Shown here in pieces: positions 1 through 14,134 of a stretch of DNA of 64,000 nt (positions are counted from its first letter, which is position 1; every line of letters starts with the position of its first letter). The DNA comes from Adiantum capillus-veneris (taxonomy: Eukaryota; Streptophyta; Polypodiopsida; Polypodiales; Pteridaceae). The stretch spans positions 158,180,545 through 158,244,544 of the forward strand of contig CM043950.1 in assembly GCA_014529385.2 (NCBI GenBank). Reading direction: 5' to 3'. A program made the translations under genes and the position numbers. The notes below the pieces were generated by a model. It did not search any database. It saw nothing but the letters and a program-made list of their open reading frames with translations, and was not told the origin of the DNA.

Positions 1-2307
1 CAATTACCTATGATTAGCACACATAAAACCAAATTTTTAATGAGTTAATTTTCACAAAGCAAAGTGTTGAAACTTCAGTATGCCTAGCTTTTGAAAATGG
101 AAAAACAATAGCTTAGAAGCATATTCACTAAATTCAAGCATAGAGAATGGAGAAATGAACAAAAGAGAAATATCATGGAAGGATTTCACCTATTCATGCT
201 CTTTTGAGCATCCTTGAGCAAGCATCCACTTTGGTAGAATCCTCTTGATTATTTTTATTTACATCTTCTTGAAGCTAAGTGTAAACAGAAGCTCCAAAAG
301 CCATTTATTGAAATCCAAACAAAAAAAATTTATTGAAAACCTAAATCTAGGGTCTTGCATACCCGAATTTGCCAAAGGGAAGACCCTAGGGAAAAACGTG
401 CCTTTGGTTATGCACATGGTGCTCTTTAGTAGAAAATTTATGCATGCATATAAAAAATGAGAGAAAAAATTTCTTCTAAATAAGCACATTTTGCAATGTT
501 AAAACCTCTCAAGCATGATTCAAAAAGTTGATTAAGTGCTAGCTCAATTGAAATATGGAATTCAAAACAAGCCAAGAGCTAGAAATAATGCAACTTTGAT
601 GAAATGAAGTGGCTCTTGAAAGACAAATTTAAATTTTTATAGCCCGCCAAAAAAGTTGGCTAGCAACTAGCTCAGATGAAATTTTCAGTTTAAGAGCAAT
701 TTATGAGCTAGAGATGACTGCAACCTATTGGAATGAAAGTGAATGGTTCTCAATAGCCAAATTTTGTACTTGAAAGCTCTCAAAAAAATTGGTTAAACAC
801 TAGCTCAAATGAAAAAAAAATCACTTTTGACCAAGCTATGAGATAGTATGTATACAACTTTTAATCCAAAGAATTGGAATGGCTCTAAATAGCGACATTT
901 TGCAATATATTGCAGGGTCCCACATTTGCAATGGAGTCCCAATCATGTCACATCTTTTCAAAACAACTCAAATCATTAGTGCTCTTAAGTATTTGGAAAT
1001 TCAACACGAGCACTCAAGGAATTCACAATCAATCACAAGATTGAAATTTTATTGCTATGTAGGGATTTTGCATTTAAAGCAAGCACTAAAATGCACAATC
1101 AAATACCAAGCCCAAAATTTTAGTGCAGTTTCTTGACTAAATATCAACGCATCATCCAAGTATAGTGCTCAAAATGTGAGACTCGTATGTAATCAAGAAG
1201 AACGTTTCATTTAGTGCAATAAGAATGTTAATCGAACAAGGCACTAAAAGAATGCTCATACCAAAAATATTTGTGCATTGAAGATCATTTATGCATGGGA
1301 ATCTTCACATAATCATAGCACACACTCAATGCCTGCTTGCATATTTGCTCTTATGTAGCAAGTTGTTACATACAAAGTAAGTGAGTAGGCCACTACCCAT
1401 ATCCCTTTGAACCCATTGACTAAAAGAAACTCACAAAAAGAATCATTTCTCGATCAATGGTCTTGCAATTCTAATTAATTCTGAGGTCAATGAGTGTTCA
1501 TGAATCATATTTTTCAAAGCATTTTCTAACTATCATGGGGGAAGGTAATCCTGTGGGAATCACCCCCTTTGCCTTTGCTTACTATTTTAAAAAAAACACT
1601 TTTTTTTATAAAAACATTTGAGCCAGCGGTAGCCAGTGTGTGGAGATGCAGCCGAACGTGCATGGCGGGCTGAGTCTGGACAAGAAAGGGGTAGAGAAGG
1701 TGGTGTAGGTACTGTGTGTGTGGGTGAGATGATATGCCGGGTCCCGGCCTAAAGAAGCGGGTGTGTGTGAGCTCGGTTGAAGGTGGCGAATGAGATCGAG
1801 ACAGAGAGATAATGATGAGCTGTGAGGACAATTTTGTACGTGTGGGGATTCAAGCCTTCAGGGTCAACACCAGCTATGATTGGTTCAGGTGTGTAGAGTG
1901 CACCAGATTTTGAGCGCGGCCTCGCTAAAAGCTCTAAAGCCCCAAGACGTCCATCTGTGATATTATAGCAGGTGTGGTAGTGGCAAAATTATCCAAAAGC
2001 AAAACCAGGGGCCACTTGTCGAGGAGATAGTGGGGCTGCAGGGTGGCGATTGTGGAGAAGTGCATGTGTGGCAGCCATTGAATAATACTAAAGGCAGCAA
2101 GATGGTGGGGTCATGCAACGTTAACGGGTAGTGCCTTGGAGCACTGTGTGTGTGGTGTGCAAAAGGTGACCACTGACATCGTGGCTCAGCCCACGGGTGT
2201 GTGTGTGTTTTGTGCAGGGTCTTTTGTAGGAGAGTAGCGAGCGAAGATAGGTTTGGTCATGATAGACCATGGTGGGACCAGGGGCAAAAAATGGGCATGT
2301 TTGTGTG

Positions 2308-2310
<3 letters not shown>

Positions 2311-2378
<68 letters not shown>
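2311..2378. repeat. (GT)n microsatellite
   Basis: An almost uninterrupted GT run of about 68 bases, with a shorter (GT)n echo near 2480-2500. The open frames across it are artefacts of the repeat. Confidence 0.95.
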
Positions 2379-2379
<1 letters not shown>

Positions 2380-4890
2380 TGTGAGCTCATGAGAAGCGCC
2401 AATTGTGGTAAAAGGTGGGGGTCCATGCACTTGCAGCTAGTCGTGTGTCTTTTTGTAGCTGCCAATGCGTCAAAGAATGTGTGTGTGTGTGTGTTTTTGT
2501 TTGTTTGTGAGCTCCTTCATCATCCGCAAAACAACATGCAAAAGCTGGATACTAGCATCCATTGTGTGTTTTTATATTCTTAATAAAAATCCATTCATGG
2601 GCCGATTCCCATGACCATCAAGAGTGTGTGAGCAATTTTTCCAGTTAAGTACCAAGGGACTTCTAATTTAGGATGCAACGTGTGTGGGAAGGAACTGATT
2701 AATTGATGAGCTCGAGAGAAACCTACCAATGATTTTTATTTTTATTTTTTTATTTTTTTGGATCTTAAGAGATTATTCTCATGGTGAATTGTGTGTGGGA
2801 AAATAAAAGAGTGTGTGTAGTCTGATGGCTTGGTTTCATTATATTTTCATCAAGAGAATTAATCCTCCTTTGTAATGACCATGAGAATACAAATTTTCTT
2901 GCACATAATTGAATTCTCAAAATCACAACTCTATTCTTCACACCATTTGGCCTATTTCTAAGGACATAAGTGCACACACATCATGCAACATGGCTTCCAC
3001 ACTCTTTTTGCACATGCATGGGGCATATGCACCAAAAAATTGGTCGATAAACTGCTTCATCACAGTTGTGTACACAAATGCACTCAATATTTGTGCTCAA
3101 TTGATTTAAGCACGTATCTATATGGCCAATCACGAAAGCTCTTTCGATTTGGTATTCATAACTTAACCTCAATCCAATTTATAGTGCATGAATAAATTCA
3201 TTAAGACACACCATGACCAATTAAATCATCATGCAAGCTCATAAAACAATTTGACGTTAAAAGTTGCTATGTGAATCAAGCGTTGCACACACACGAGGTA
3301 ATGTCAACTCTTTTACCATGGTCAAGTATCAATCATTGCAATCCTAAATTGCTCATAACCAATGGCCCTCATTCTCCAATTCCAATTGGATTTGTCAATT
3401 GTGTTTGCAAGGCTACAAGGAGTGGATTTCAGTTACAATTAGGCACACAAATGAATGCAACATTGCCATGTTCATCACTTTGATCAGTCATTAGCATGGT
3501 AATTCACTAAAAATTTCCACAATTGATCATCAATTGAGTGATCTATTTCAATCCTCAAAGCCAATTTGTGTTACACACATCGATTATTTGTCCAATTCAT
3601 CATCATAATTGATAAAAATACCAATTATTCATTCACAAATTGGATTGTACATGCCATTGATTGGCACACACACCCAAATTTAGGCAAAAAATTATATGCG
3701 TAAAAATCCATCACTTCCGCATTGCAATGCTCAAATAGCACACTCTATCAGGCATAAACAAATGCATGCATGCTCAATTTCTCAAAAATTAACACTAATT
3801 TGACCCAATCAAGCAATGCACACACTCAAAAATTAAGCACAAAAGTTCAAGTTTGGCTCAATTGGCAATGCATTTAGGCTTTACCTAATCATTGTACACA
3901 CTTTTCATGAACATTTCACAGAAGCATCTGGGTGTCCCAATTGACCATCAACCATTAAATCAAGTGGTCTTCAATTGGACACACACACTCAAATTTTGCC
4001 CAATGTTTTGGCAATTAGGCTTATCCAATGACGGGATTAGCCTAGCATTCACATCAATTACATGATTTCACATTCATAAATCATCAATTTGTTCAGTTTC
4101 TATGCATGCATACACTCAAGATTAGGTGCACACACACTTGAATTTTATGGCAATTTTTTCCCTCTTTGGTTCATTACACACACAATGATTTTTATTCACA
4201 CATGAATTCTTGTTGCAAATCAAGCTTAATCTTGACACACACGTCATTCATTAGTAAAAATTGACCATCAATTTAATTCCAAAACAATCAAATTAGGCTC
4301 TCTAAGTAGGTCAATTGATTTACACACCTAGTTTTAGCAATACATTCGAATCAAATTAATCACCCAAAATTGAATAGAGTAGGCCAATGCACTTACAATT
4401 GATTGCATCCAAGCTAATCCTTGCTCCACGCAATGATTCCACTATGCACACACATGTGTGGCTCTTCCAATTTTGACCCAAAAATTGACCATTGTAGGCC
4501 ATTTTTAAATCGAACACTCAAATCATCAAATTAATCATGGATTAGCTCAAGTAACTTGATAAAAGTGTTGATTCCACCTCTTATAAGGGGATTGAACATA
4601 CATTACACTTAAAATGTTAGCGGTTAGGTTAGCAAAGTTAATCAAAAATTATTAAAAATTAGCATGGAATTAGTACAATTAGCGTGGAAATGAAGCAAAA
4701 TTAGTAAGGGTTAGTATAAAATTAGTGAAATTGGGGGTTTGAGTTATTCATAACTCAAAAATTATCTTCAATTTCATGCACAAACATCATCAAATCAAAC
4801 CAAAATCGAGTTACACACGCTCAAAATTACCGAAATAAGTAGTGAAATTACTCTATTCTAAACATCCTATACTCACTAGCTTAGGTTATC

Positions 4891-4910
4891 GATCCCCGAC
4901 AGCGGCGCCA
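4891..4910 (-). promoter_or_regulatory. Retroelement primer-binding site, tRNA-Asp type
   Basis: On the minus strand this reads TGGCGCCGCTGTCGGGGATC, close to the 3' end of plant tRNA-Asp (TGGCGCCGTTGCCGGGGATC). It sits two bases from an LTR edge that starts TGTTGGGGGC on the plus strand. This spacing and sequence are typical of Ty3/gypsy elements of the Tat/Athila type. Confidence 0.75.
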
Positions 4911-4912
4911 AA

Positions 4913-5619
4913 TGTTGGGGGCAATCATAGCATAACCTAATCAACCCAAGACCAAAAAAACTATCAATCCTAGGATCGGCAACCGGGCTAGGGCATGGAA
5001 GCACGGGCATCATCGGATGTATCGAATGAGAGGATTCAAGAGAACGCTCTTCCAATGCCAATAGAGATTAGCCATGAATCACTAACTCTAATCACATCAT
5101 CAATCAATAATCACCTACACACATTAAGCCCATCAAAGTCCGACTTGCCATAGACTAGAATTTCAAAGCACACTCTAGACAAGCACACACTAATTGCATT
5201 GGTGTTGGCATGTCCAATCACCACATGCCAATCAAGGAACTTCATCAAAAGCTACACACACAAGTGAATGGTGCTAGAGTTTCATTAAACCCATCCACAC
5301 ACAAGCAAACAAAATGGCACATACACTAATCACAAGACTAAGAACCAACTTAATCAACCTAATTAAAGATGTTAAATATCACAAATCGAGTGCTCATAGA
5401 AGGATAGGAGTGGTCAATAAGCAACAATTCATCACACACACTCAAATCTAGAATAATGAGAAGGTGAAACTGCTTCATGGCATAATGGAATATAGAAGAA
5501 TGAAGACTAACGAAGAAAGTAGAGATTATATCAAGAAATGTTTCTCTAATTGCAATGGATTAGCACTAGTCTCTTAAGCATGGGCATTAAGCTCAAGGCT
5601 AGGACATCCATAAAGTGAA

Positions 5620-5677
<58 letters not shown>

Positions 5678-5878
5678 GTCAAGAATGTATCTTCAAGAAT
5701 GACTACTCAAGAATGAAGCCTCCTTGCATAAAGGCTTTCTTATAAATGCTTGCACCACAATCCCTTCTACTATGGGATTAAGTTAAGCCCTATAGCTAGC
5801 ATATACAATTTGGAACTCCAAATGAGCCCAAGACCTTATACAATGTGCATATAAAATATTGTGCACATCCATAGCACA
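4913..5878 (-). mobile_element. LTR of the tRNA-Asp-primed element
   Basis: The plus-strand edge TGTTGGGGGC lies next to the primer-binding site. A matching CA edge at 5878 is followed by TCCCCCGCTT, which on the minus strand is a purine-rich tract (AAGCGGGGGA) directly before a TG. If that is the polypurine tract, this LTR has a PBS on one side and a PPT on the other, as when two elements share one LTR. An alternative right edge is 5928 (GCTAACA), which would also give TG...CA. The segment includes a (GA)n tract at 5623-5675. The outer edge is uncertain. Confidence 0.4.
5623..5675. repeat. (GA)n microsatellite
   Basis: An uninterrupted GA run inside the putative LTR. A second (GA)n run with one interruption lies at 5928-5964. 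Confidence 0.95.
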
Positions 5879-5927
5879 TCCCCCGCTTGATGCATAATGG
5901 GTGTAGCCTGTGTTAGCCACTGCTAAC

Positions 5928-5964
<37 letters not shown>

Positions 5965-6624
5965 TTTTATTATCGTCCTAGGAGGTGAAATATGACCTAT
6001 CTATGGGACCAAAGTTACATGTGATGTAGTATGTGTGTGGCTGATGAGTGGCTCTCGATGCTTCAAAATTGTGGTGATGAGAGTCACAATGGAGATCCCA
6101 CATTGTGGTTGGGAGAGTAAAGTGTGTAGGTCTAAGTTATGGCTAAAAATGTGAGGGAAGCAAGTTTGTATGTGACCAAAAGCTGAGCACTTTAGTAGTG
6201 TTTGGTACTTAGACTCTTGAACCTGCACTGAGCATAATGTTCACAATCAATTTGACTCTTCTCCATTTCCCCCACGTCCTATCTCATATAGAAGGGAGTG
6301 GGAGCTAAGCCAAATCACTACGACAGTGCGTATTGCTGACAAAGGGATAGGTTCGAGCATGTAAGTGTGAGTACAGCTTCCCCTTTCAACAAAGAACATG
6401 GTTTTGTAGTTGGGGGCAATATGGGTGGTGTAATGTATGAAACGTGACCCACCGGATTCCTCACAAGCCGTAATACATTGGTGTTGTAGAGAAGCTTAAT
6501 TCACTTGCGAGTCAATTGAGGCATCATGTAGCAAGTGTAATGCATACCATCTTCCAAACCACTTCTTTTTGTCTTGCATCCATCTTGTGCTCAAGATCTT
6601 GCTTTTATGCGTCTTTTGAACTAT
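5965..6624. other. Non-coding spacer
   Basis: I see no gene here. The stretch lies between a GA microsatellite and the recognisable end of the minus-strand LINE, so it may include that LINE's 3' untranslated region. Confidence 0.4.
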
Positions 6625-8940
6625 TTACTTGCTTCCCATGCAATTGTAGGAAGTCAATGTGAGGGGTTTTGGTGCGTTTTTAATGTACTCCACAACCCTT
6701 TCCATGCCCATAACCTCAAATGTAAGAGATCTTGACTCAAGAAGAGGGAGCATATATGGTGTTTGTGTCTTAACTTGGGGAAAGTTTTTAAGAAAACGCG
6801 TTTGGACATTCTCAAACTCTTTCCAAGTAGACTTTGAGATGCTCCCACCCCACACTTCAACTCCATAAAGAAGAACCGGTGTCACCAATGTGTGAAAAAG
6901 GTACTTCTTGAGAACCCAACACTTGATGTTTCCCACATTACACATGTTCTCATGAAATGCATAGTATGCTCTCTTTCCCGCTTCCAAACGACGCATAGCA
7001 CATTCATGTCACTTATGATTGGTCGGAACCTCAAGGCCAGCTCTCAACAACTTCAAGTGTCTCATTGTTGTACAAAATGCATGGCTTCTCCTTATGGTTG
7101 TTTTTCACAAGCATAACCTTTGTTTTGGATTCATTCACAATCAGCCCCCTAAGTAAGCAAAAGTTCTCAAAGGATAACCATAATCTTTTGTGCATCTTCT
7201 AAAGTGTGTTCTAGAAGCACTACATCATCCGCATACAACAAAAGCAAGATAACCACATTGCAAATAGTGACCTCTTCAATGCCTTCTTCTTGCATAGAGT
7301 CAAGTACGATTTTTTTCCAATTAATCGATGCATAGACCAAAGAGAGTTGGTGACAATGGACATCCTTGTTTAACCCCAATAGTACTTACAAACTTTATTT
7401 TGATTCCTCTTCCCATACGTAGTTGACACATCACCTTCTCATATATTCAAGAAACTGCAAGTATAAACTCACTTGGCACTTGGAGTTCTTCCATCCTTCT
7501 CCACAAATTATTATGTGGAATCATATCGAAGTCTTTCTTAAAGTGCACAAAACAAATATACAATCGCTTTTCTTTCAACCAACTTTCCTCCATGAGAACA
7601 CAAAGAGTGACAAGATGATCAATGGTGCTATGGCATCGACAAAAACCCGCTTGTCCTTTTGCACGCTTGTCATTCTCTTCAGCCGAATCACTCAATTTCA
7701 TCTCCATTATGCACCCAAACAAATTTTTCATAACAGACCCAATCATTATAGTCCAGTAGTTGTTTACATTCTTTGCATCCCCTCCTTTATGCAAAGGCTT
7801 GACCCAATTAGTACTGCAATCATAAGGCATACCTTGTTGAAGTGAAAGGTTGAACATATCACACATCCACTCACGTGTAAAATCTCATGTCCATTTGATC
7901 ATCCCCGGTTTGATACTTTGAAGATCTCCCAATTTACGGGTGACCAAATTTTCAAGCCCACTACATACATCCTCAATAGTAAAAAAAGAGGGCATACATG
8001 GGAGTGAACCATAAAATGATAGTTTTTCAGCATTTGGTTGATCAAATAGTTGCCTACAATGTGTGTACATATCCACATTACTCAAGTTACCAAAATTCTC
8101 AACCCACTTGCCTCTCAAGTTTCTCCAAAATCTTCCACATGCACGTGCCATTTTCTTGAACTTGAAAAAATTGTTGCTTTACTTCCCATCTTCTTCTCTT
8201 CTTTTGAATCAATGCCTTGTATGTATGCAAATGACTTTGATAGTTGTGTTTGTCCATAGTTGCATCAAGCTTTATCAAGGACTTTCGAGTATCTTGACAT
8301 TCTTTATCAATCTTTTGTGTGATCTATCTATGTCGATACCATGGCCATGGTTTATGGCAAAGCATTCTTCGGCACAAGAACAAATAACTTTCTTGAAAGC
8401 TTCCCATTTAGTTTCCAATGGTGCGTCATATTGAAACTTTGTCATCCATAACTTTTGCTCAACCATTTCAATGTAGATTGGTGCTCGTTTGAAATCCATA
8501 CAAAGTGATTACTTCTCTTCCCTTTGGCTGAGATTATCATGCTTAGTTGCTTCTCCACATGCAAGGTCAATACATAAGGTCTGATAATATGATTCCAGGG
8601 TCCATTGGCCAAACATAAAACTTTTATGCGATACATGATGGCTTTGGAGAGTAGCATATAGACAATCACACTATCCCCATTATGTTTTCTATATGTAAAT
8701 CCATTGGTTCCACTCCACAAAGATACACCATTTGCAATGAGCATACCCGTGCTATTACACATGTGTAAAAGTAACTTTCGGTTCTTTCTCATCCATTGAA
8801 GTGCGATCATACAAGTGAACTTCCTCCAGGTCCCTTGAAATGTATGGCATATCAAATTGTTGAGTATCATGTTGCAATGTTTTTGTACGAGCATTCATAT
8901 CCCCAAAGACAATAACATCACCTTCATCTTTAAAATAAGC
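6625..8940 (-). pseudogene. Decayed LINE (non-LTR retrotransposon): endonuclease, reverse transcriptase, C-terminal domain
   Basis: Read on the minus strand, the pieces follow LINE order but lie in different frames. At 8925-8880 there is GDVIVFGDMNAR, the exonuclease-endonuclease-phosphatase asparagine motif. At 8894-8442 comes the rest of the endonuclease (GTNGFTYRKHNGDSVI). At 8499-7885 lies a linker. At 7866-7447 is the reverse transcriptase fingers and palm start (NYW, QAGFCRCHSTIDH, FVHFKKDFD). At 7379-7167 is the catalytic YADD box (bases 7224-7235). At 6996-6625 is the post-RT region with LYGVEVWG. Frameshifts and stops separate these parts, so it is not functional. The 5' end stops near a (GA)n tract at 8965, so the element is 5'-truncated or broken there. 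It once encoded target-primed reverse transcription. Confidence 0.85.
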
Positions 8941-8957
8941 AATGACTCTTCTAAATC

Positions 8958-8964
<7 letters not shown>

Positions 8965-9015
<51 letters not shown>
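8965..9015. repeat. (GA)n microsatellite at the LINE break
   Basis: A GA run that abuts the broken 5' end of the LINE. Long open frames across it are artefacts. Confidence 0.95.
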
Positions 9016-10356
<1,341 letters not shown>

Positions 10357-10608
10357 TTGCCTTTTCCAAATGTTGGAGGGTTGACAAGGGGGTCATGTGA
10401 ATGGTCTCTCCTAGTAGTGTTTGTAAAAATGTTACTTATGGTAACCAAGTAAGAGTGCCCTGTAATAGGGGCCCAAAAACGTTGCCTTTTGCAAATTTTG
10501 GAGGGTTGACACATGCAAGGGGGCCATGTGAATGGTCTCTCCTAGTAGTGTTTGTAAAAATGTTGCTATGGTAACCAAGTAAGAGTGCCCTCTAATAGGG
10601 CCCCCAAA
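10357..10608. repeat. Direct tandem duplication, unit about 125 bp
   Basis: The unit starting TTGCCTTTT at 10357 is repeated from 10482. Both units carry the same run of phrases in the same order (GGAGGGTTGAC, GTGAATGGTCTCTCCTAGTAG, GGTAACCAAGTAAGAGTGCCC). The copies differ by a few substitutions and small indels. Confidence 0.85.
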
Positions 10609-11528
10609 ACCATTTCTGCACAGATGGCCTTCTAATAGTGAGAGGGAACCTTGACTGTGGATAATCCCGCCCATGCAGATCTTTGTTAAGTGGCACACAA
10701 CACACTCTTTAGTCAAAAAAGTGGCACCATTTTGGTAATTTGGAGGTGCAGCTGCCTAATTATGGGGTAGTTATAGGTTAAGGTGTAGGGATTGGTCTTT
10801 TGGTTACCATTCCCTTGAATCCATGCAACTGCATGGTGACCAACAGAGGTCATGAGCCCTGCAAGGGCATGAATTTTGAGTAAATGGTTAGTAGGAGACT
10901 GACTGCCATCAAGTGTCAAGAGGGAGGGCGACCATGATAGATTCTACCTACTGACTTCTTGGCAAGTGATTGGCTATGTACGCATTTTGCATGCTAACGC
11001 GTAGATGCGTAAACTTTTGCCTATTAATGTGTAAACAAATGGCTGCTTTGAGGGACGTGTTCTCTATCTCTTGTAGCGAGTGCAATGCTGCTTTCATTCC
11101 AGGTGTTGTCTGTTTTCTAATTGATGGGGGTTTGGGTGATGGTTGTTGAGGTGGCAACAATTTGACAAACAAACTTGGAAATTTTGCATGAGAATAATGT
11201 ATAGATGGACGGCAAGAATGGGCTTCCCCATACCTGAAATGCAGGGGATGCAGTGTCATCTTCTTATGGAAAGATGACCTCTAGTTGGATAGCCCTCCTT
11301 AGGGAAATATGACATGCACGCTCCAAGTGGATGGCTCTCCACAACCACCTTTAGCAAGCATTTTCACATCGATCTAATGAAGGTTGGCATTAGCTATATC
11401 CTCAACAAGCATGGAGGGGATGAATCTTCAATGGGATGTTTGAGCACAGTAAATTTTGGGCTAAGTAATCTCGAATACTTGGCCCCCCTTGCCACTGTCC
11501 GCCCACATTGGAGGATTGAATCCACAAT
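10580..11528. repeat. Dispersed repeat R, copy 1, left part
   Basis: This sequence is repeated, diverged but collinear, at 18934-19850. Shared phrases include GAGAGGGAACCTTGACTGTGG, GCAAGGGCATG...TTTTGAGCAAATGGT-like text, and AACAAGCATGGAGGGGA. It ends exactly where copia-1 begins, and its continuation resumes at about 18466. It carries no gene that I recognise. Confidence 0.85.
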
Positions 11529-11756
11529 TGCTACCATGTACATGTGGTAGTGATGTGTGTGAACACACTTAGGACCGTCGGGGAATTTTTTCCCTCACTA
11601 GGAGGTCTTTTCCCCCGTGCATTGTATATATGGCCATCACCCTGGGGATAACTTATCTTTCCATTGCACACTAAGTATACACTATCTGTTGTGTGCCTTG
11701 AGCTTCCTTCGTCTTCTCGAAGCTGTGTGTGTTTTCCTGCAACCCTAATTCCAACA
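11529..11756 (+). repeat. copia-1 5' LTR (228 bp)
   Basis: It starts TGCTACCATGTACATG and ends CTAATTCCAACA. The start, the GTGTGTGAACACACTTAGGACCG core and the end all recur in the copia-2 3' LTR. The usual TGTTACC start is here TGCTACC. Confidence 0.85.
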
Positions 11757-11758
11757 AT

Positions 11759-11770
11759 TGGTATCACAGC
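11759..11770 (+). promoter_or_regulatory. copia-1 primer-binding site (initiator tRNA-Met)
   Basis: TGGTATCACAGC, one base from the plant consensus TGGTATCAGAGC, two bases after the LTR. Confidence 0.8.
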
Positions 11771-12076
11771 AGGTTGTGTCCTCTCTGGTTAGTCATTAGC
11801 AACTCCAACACATGACTGCTCACTTTCTCTAAATTATGTGATCGTTTGCAAGTGTTCGCAAATAAATTTTTTATTCGGGCTAATTTTGGCCTCTGTTTCC
11901 ACTATAGGTAGTACTCTGCAGGTTGTTTTGTCATTTCATGCAAAATTTTTGTCAATGTCATTTTCTGCATAACATGTCCCTTACAGTCTTCTACGGTTTG
12001 TGCTATATAGCACGTGTTGTTCCCACTTTGTTTCTCCTTTTTTCGAGCAGTTTTCACATCAGGTGCAACATTTTCC

Positions 12077-13087
12077 ATGGCTGACAACAACACAGATGTG
12101 TTCTAGATGTTTGTTGCCGAGGATAGATTGGATGGGGACAATTACCCTATGTGGGCTTGTATGATGCAGCATGTCCTTGTGTCAAAAGGTGTCTGGAATA
12201 TGGTGCAATGCATTGATGTACGTCTTGATTTTGAGGATGTGGGAGATGTTGCAGGTTTTGGTGGCAGGGTTGTTGCTGTCAGAGTTGTTTTGCCTACGGT
12301 TAAGCAAGCTCGTTGGGATGTAAAAGATGCACAAGCTCATGCATTGATTGCGTTGTCTGTGAAGTGCACAATTACTCCTCACATTCGTTCAGTAAAATCT
12401 GCAAAACAAGCTTGGGATATTCTGACTGGTCTTTATGCAAGTTGCAATGAGGAAAAAATTGCATTGCTACGTAAAGAGCTAGAGTCAAAGATTATGCATG
12501 AGGAAGATAATATGGACACTTTCCTTGCTGGTGTCAAGGATATAAATGAGAAACTTATTTCTGTAGGCAAAGTCGCTTCTGACAGCTCCCTTGTGCAAAC
12601 TGTTCTTAATACTTTGCCAGATTCTTACTAGATGTTTGCTAGTACTTGGAAACTCATGACCCAAGGAAATCTAGAAGTTGTCAAGTTTGATGCATTATAC
12701 ACATTGTTGTTTCAAGAGTCACTTTCCAAAAAAAACAGGACTAGACATTGTGCAATTGAACATACCTTTATTGCTTCTCAAAGAAAAGATGGTAACAACA
12801 ATGTATCCACTTCTTATGAATCTTCTGCGAGTGGTAAATCACTTGTTCCTAATGCTTCTGTTGGAAGCAACTTCGTCTGGGAATTTTGATGATAAGGGAA
12901 AAAAGAAGATGTGTTGCCATTATTGTAAATCTAATGATCACTTGATCAAGCACTGTCCTAAGTTGAAGGCAAAAGAGGCTAAGAAGAAAGAGATTGGCTC
13001 CACTACATATATTAGTTCCACTTCAAATGCAGCTATTGTTGAGTCTTCTGTGAAAGGAGATTGTGATGTTAATGTTGATGTAGAATG
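12077..13087 (+). pseudogene. copia-1 gag (nucleocapsid precursor), broken
   Basis: Translation from ATG 12077 (MADNNTDVF) hits a TAG at 12104-12106, then continues in frame as FVAEDRLDGDNYPMW, the start of a Ty1/copia capsid domain. A second stop lies at 12629-12631. After a frame change the zinc knuckle follows near 12910 (CHYCKSNDHLIKHC, spacing CX2CX4HX4C), which binds RNA in active elements. The homologous copia-2 gag lies at 43793-44700. The coding region is interrupted by the insertion at 13088 and resumes at 15860 with the protease. It is inactive. Confidence 0.85.
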
Positions 13088-13789
13088 TGAGGTCCCCACC
13101 CCGCCGTATCAATGGCGGATCTGATGGTGAACCTGGTGGCCACTAGATCTATTGCGGAAGCAAACAAAATGGTTCGGGGTTCGACTAGAGGACGATCTCT
13201 CATCACAAAGTGAGTCGAGTTCGAGCCTACTAGCAGAGAGATCTAGCTCCACCTCGCAAGGGAAGCGTACTTGAGCTATCTAACGATCCTAAGACCCACC
13301 TTCCAAGAGGAGAGAATCCTCGAGTGCCTTTTTCCCCATGTTTCAGAGGCACGTACTCTCGAGAATTCCCCGCTCTAGGGGCAATGAGCATTACTAATAT
13401 CGAGTAAGCACTATGGGGACAGAGAGTTCCCGACCAATCGGGACCACCCATCTCGTAGGCATTAGCAACCTGAGCCAATCCCCCACTTTCCACCCCCACA
13501 CTCACACTTCCTTGTGTGACCTAATTACTACCACAAAGGTTGTTCAACATAAACATTCCTTGTTTTAATTCCGAAGCACATTGTTCGTTAAGACAGCCCT
13601 TCAACTAGTATTGCAAACAACACCAAGACAATATTCTAGTAAAAATTCTACTCAAAATTATTCATTAAAATTCCAATGTTCTGGAGGTACAACATCCCCC
13701 CTCCAGCGAGAGTTTACTCCTCCCGTTGTCGCCTAGCTGCCCATACAACTAGGTATGTCCACCGCATAGAAAGCACGACATGGACATTC

Positions 13790-13870
13790 CCACCGCTTAA
13801 CCAGCAGACGTGGGTTCCCACCGCTTAACCAGCAGTCGTGGGTATCCACCGCTTAACCAGCAGACGTGGA
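13790..13870. repeat. Three tandem copies of a 27-28 bp unit
   Basis: The unit CCACCGCTTAACCAGCAG followed by A/TCGTGG occurs three times head to tail. A CCACCGC start also occurs upstream near 13760. Confidence 0.85.
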
Positions 13871-14134
13871 TTCAAGAGCCCTTAACCAGGAACTCTGCCC
13901 CCTATGATCAGTAGGGGGGTCAGGACTGATTCAACATTGGAAATAAAATGAACATGTCGAGCTAAATTTTCCCTAGCAGACATTCTTTCCTAATTGCAAC
14001 CAGCATACCCACCAATCATTTCCTTCCTACTTTAGAACTTAATGTACAATGAATTCAATGCCGAGGTTTCCGTCGGATTTCTCCAACATGTTTGGGGATA
14101 TTTTCATTCCTAACTAAACGTGTGCAATGTTAAA

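Larger units (their letters stand above)
1..4912 (-). mobile_element. Non-coding interior of a tRNA-Asp-primed LTR element
   Basis: This stretch is AT-rich and holds no protein that I can support on either strand. It is rich in short CACACA and AATTG/CAATT words. It lies directly downstream, on the minus strand, of a primer-binding site and LTR edge at 4891-4913, so I read it as the interior of an LTR element running leftwards out of the window. The absence of gag or pol over 4.9 kb suggests a non-autonomous (LARD-like) element or a heavily decayed one. A (GT)n microsatellite lies inside it at 2311-2378. The left end is not in the window. The identity is inferred from the primer-binding site, not from coding content. 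Confidence 0.45.

Noticed and set aside
2121-2583. Open frames across the (GT)n tract (Cys-Val or Thr-His repeats)
   Set aside because: They are translations of a dinucleotide repeat, with no independent coding signal.
10948-11767. Possible small proteins in repeat R
   Set aside because: The frames are not kept between the two R copies.
13700-13900. CRISPR-like array
   Set aside because: Three adjoining near-identical units without unique spacers; this is a simple tandem repeat in a plant retroelement.
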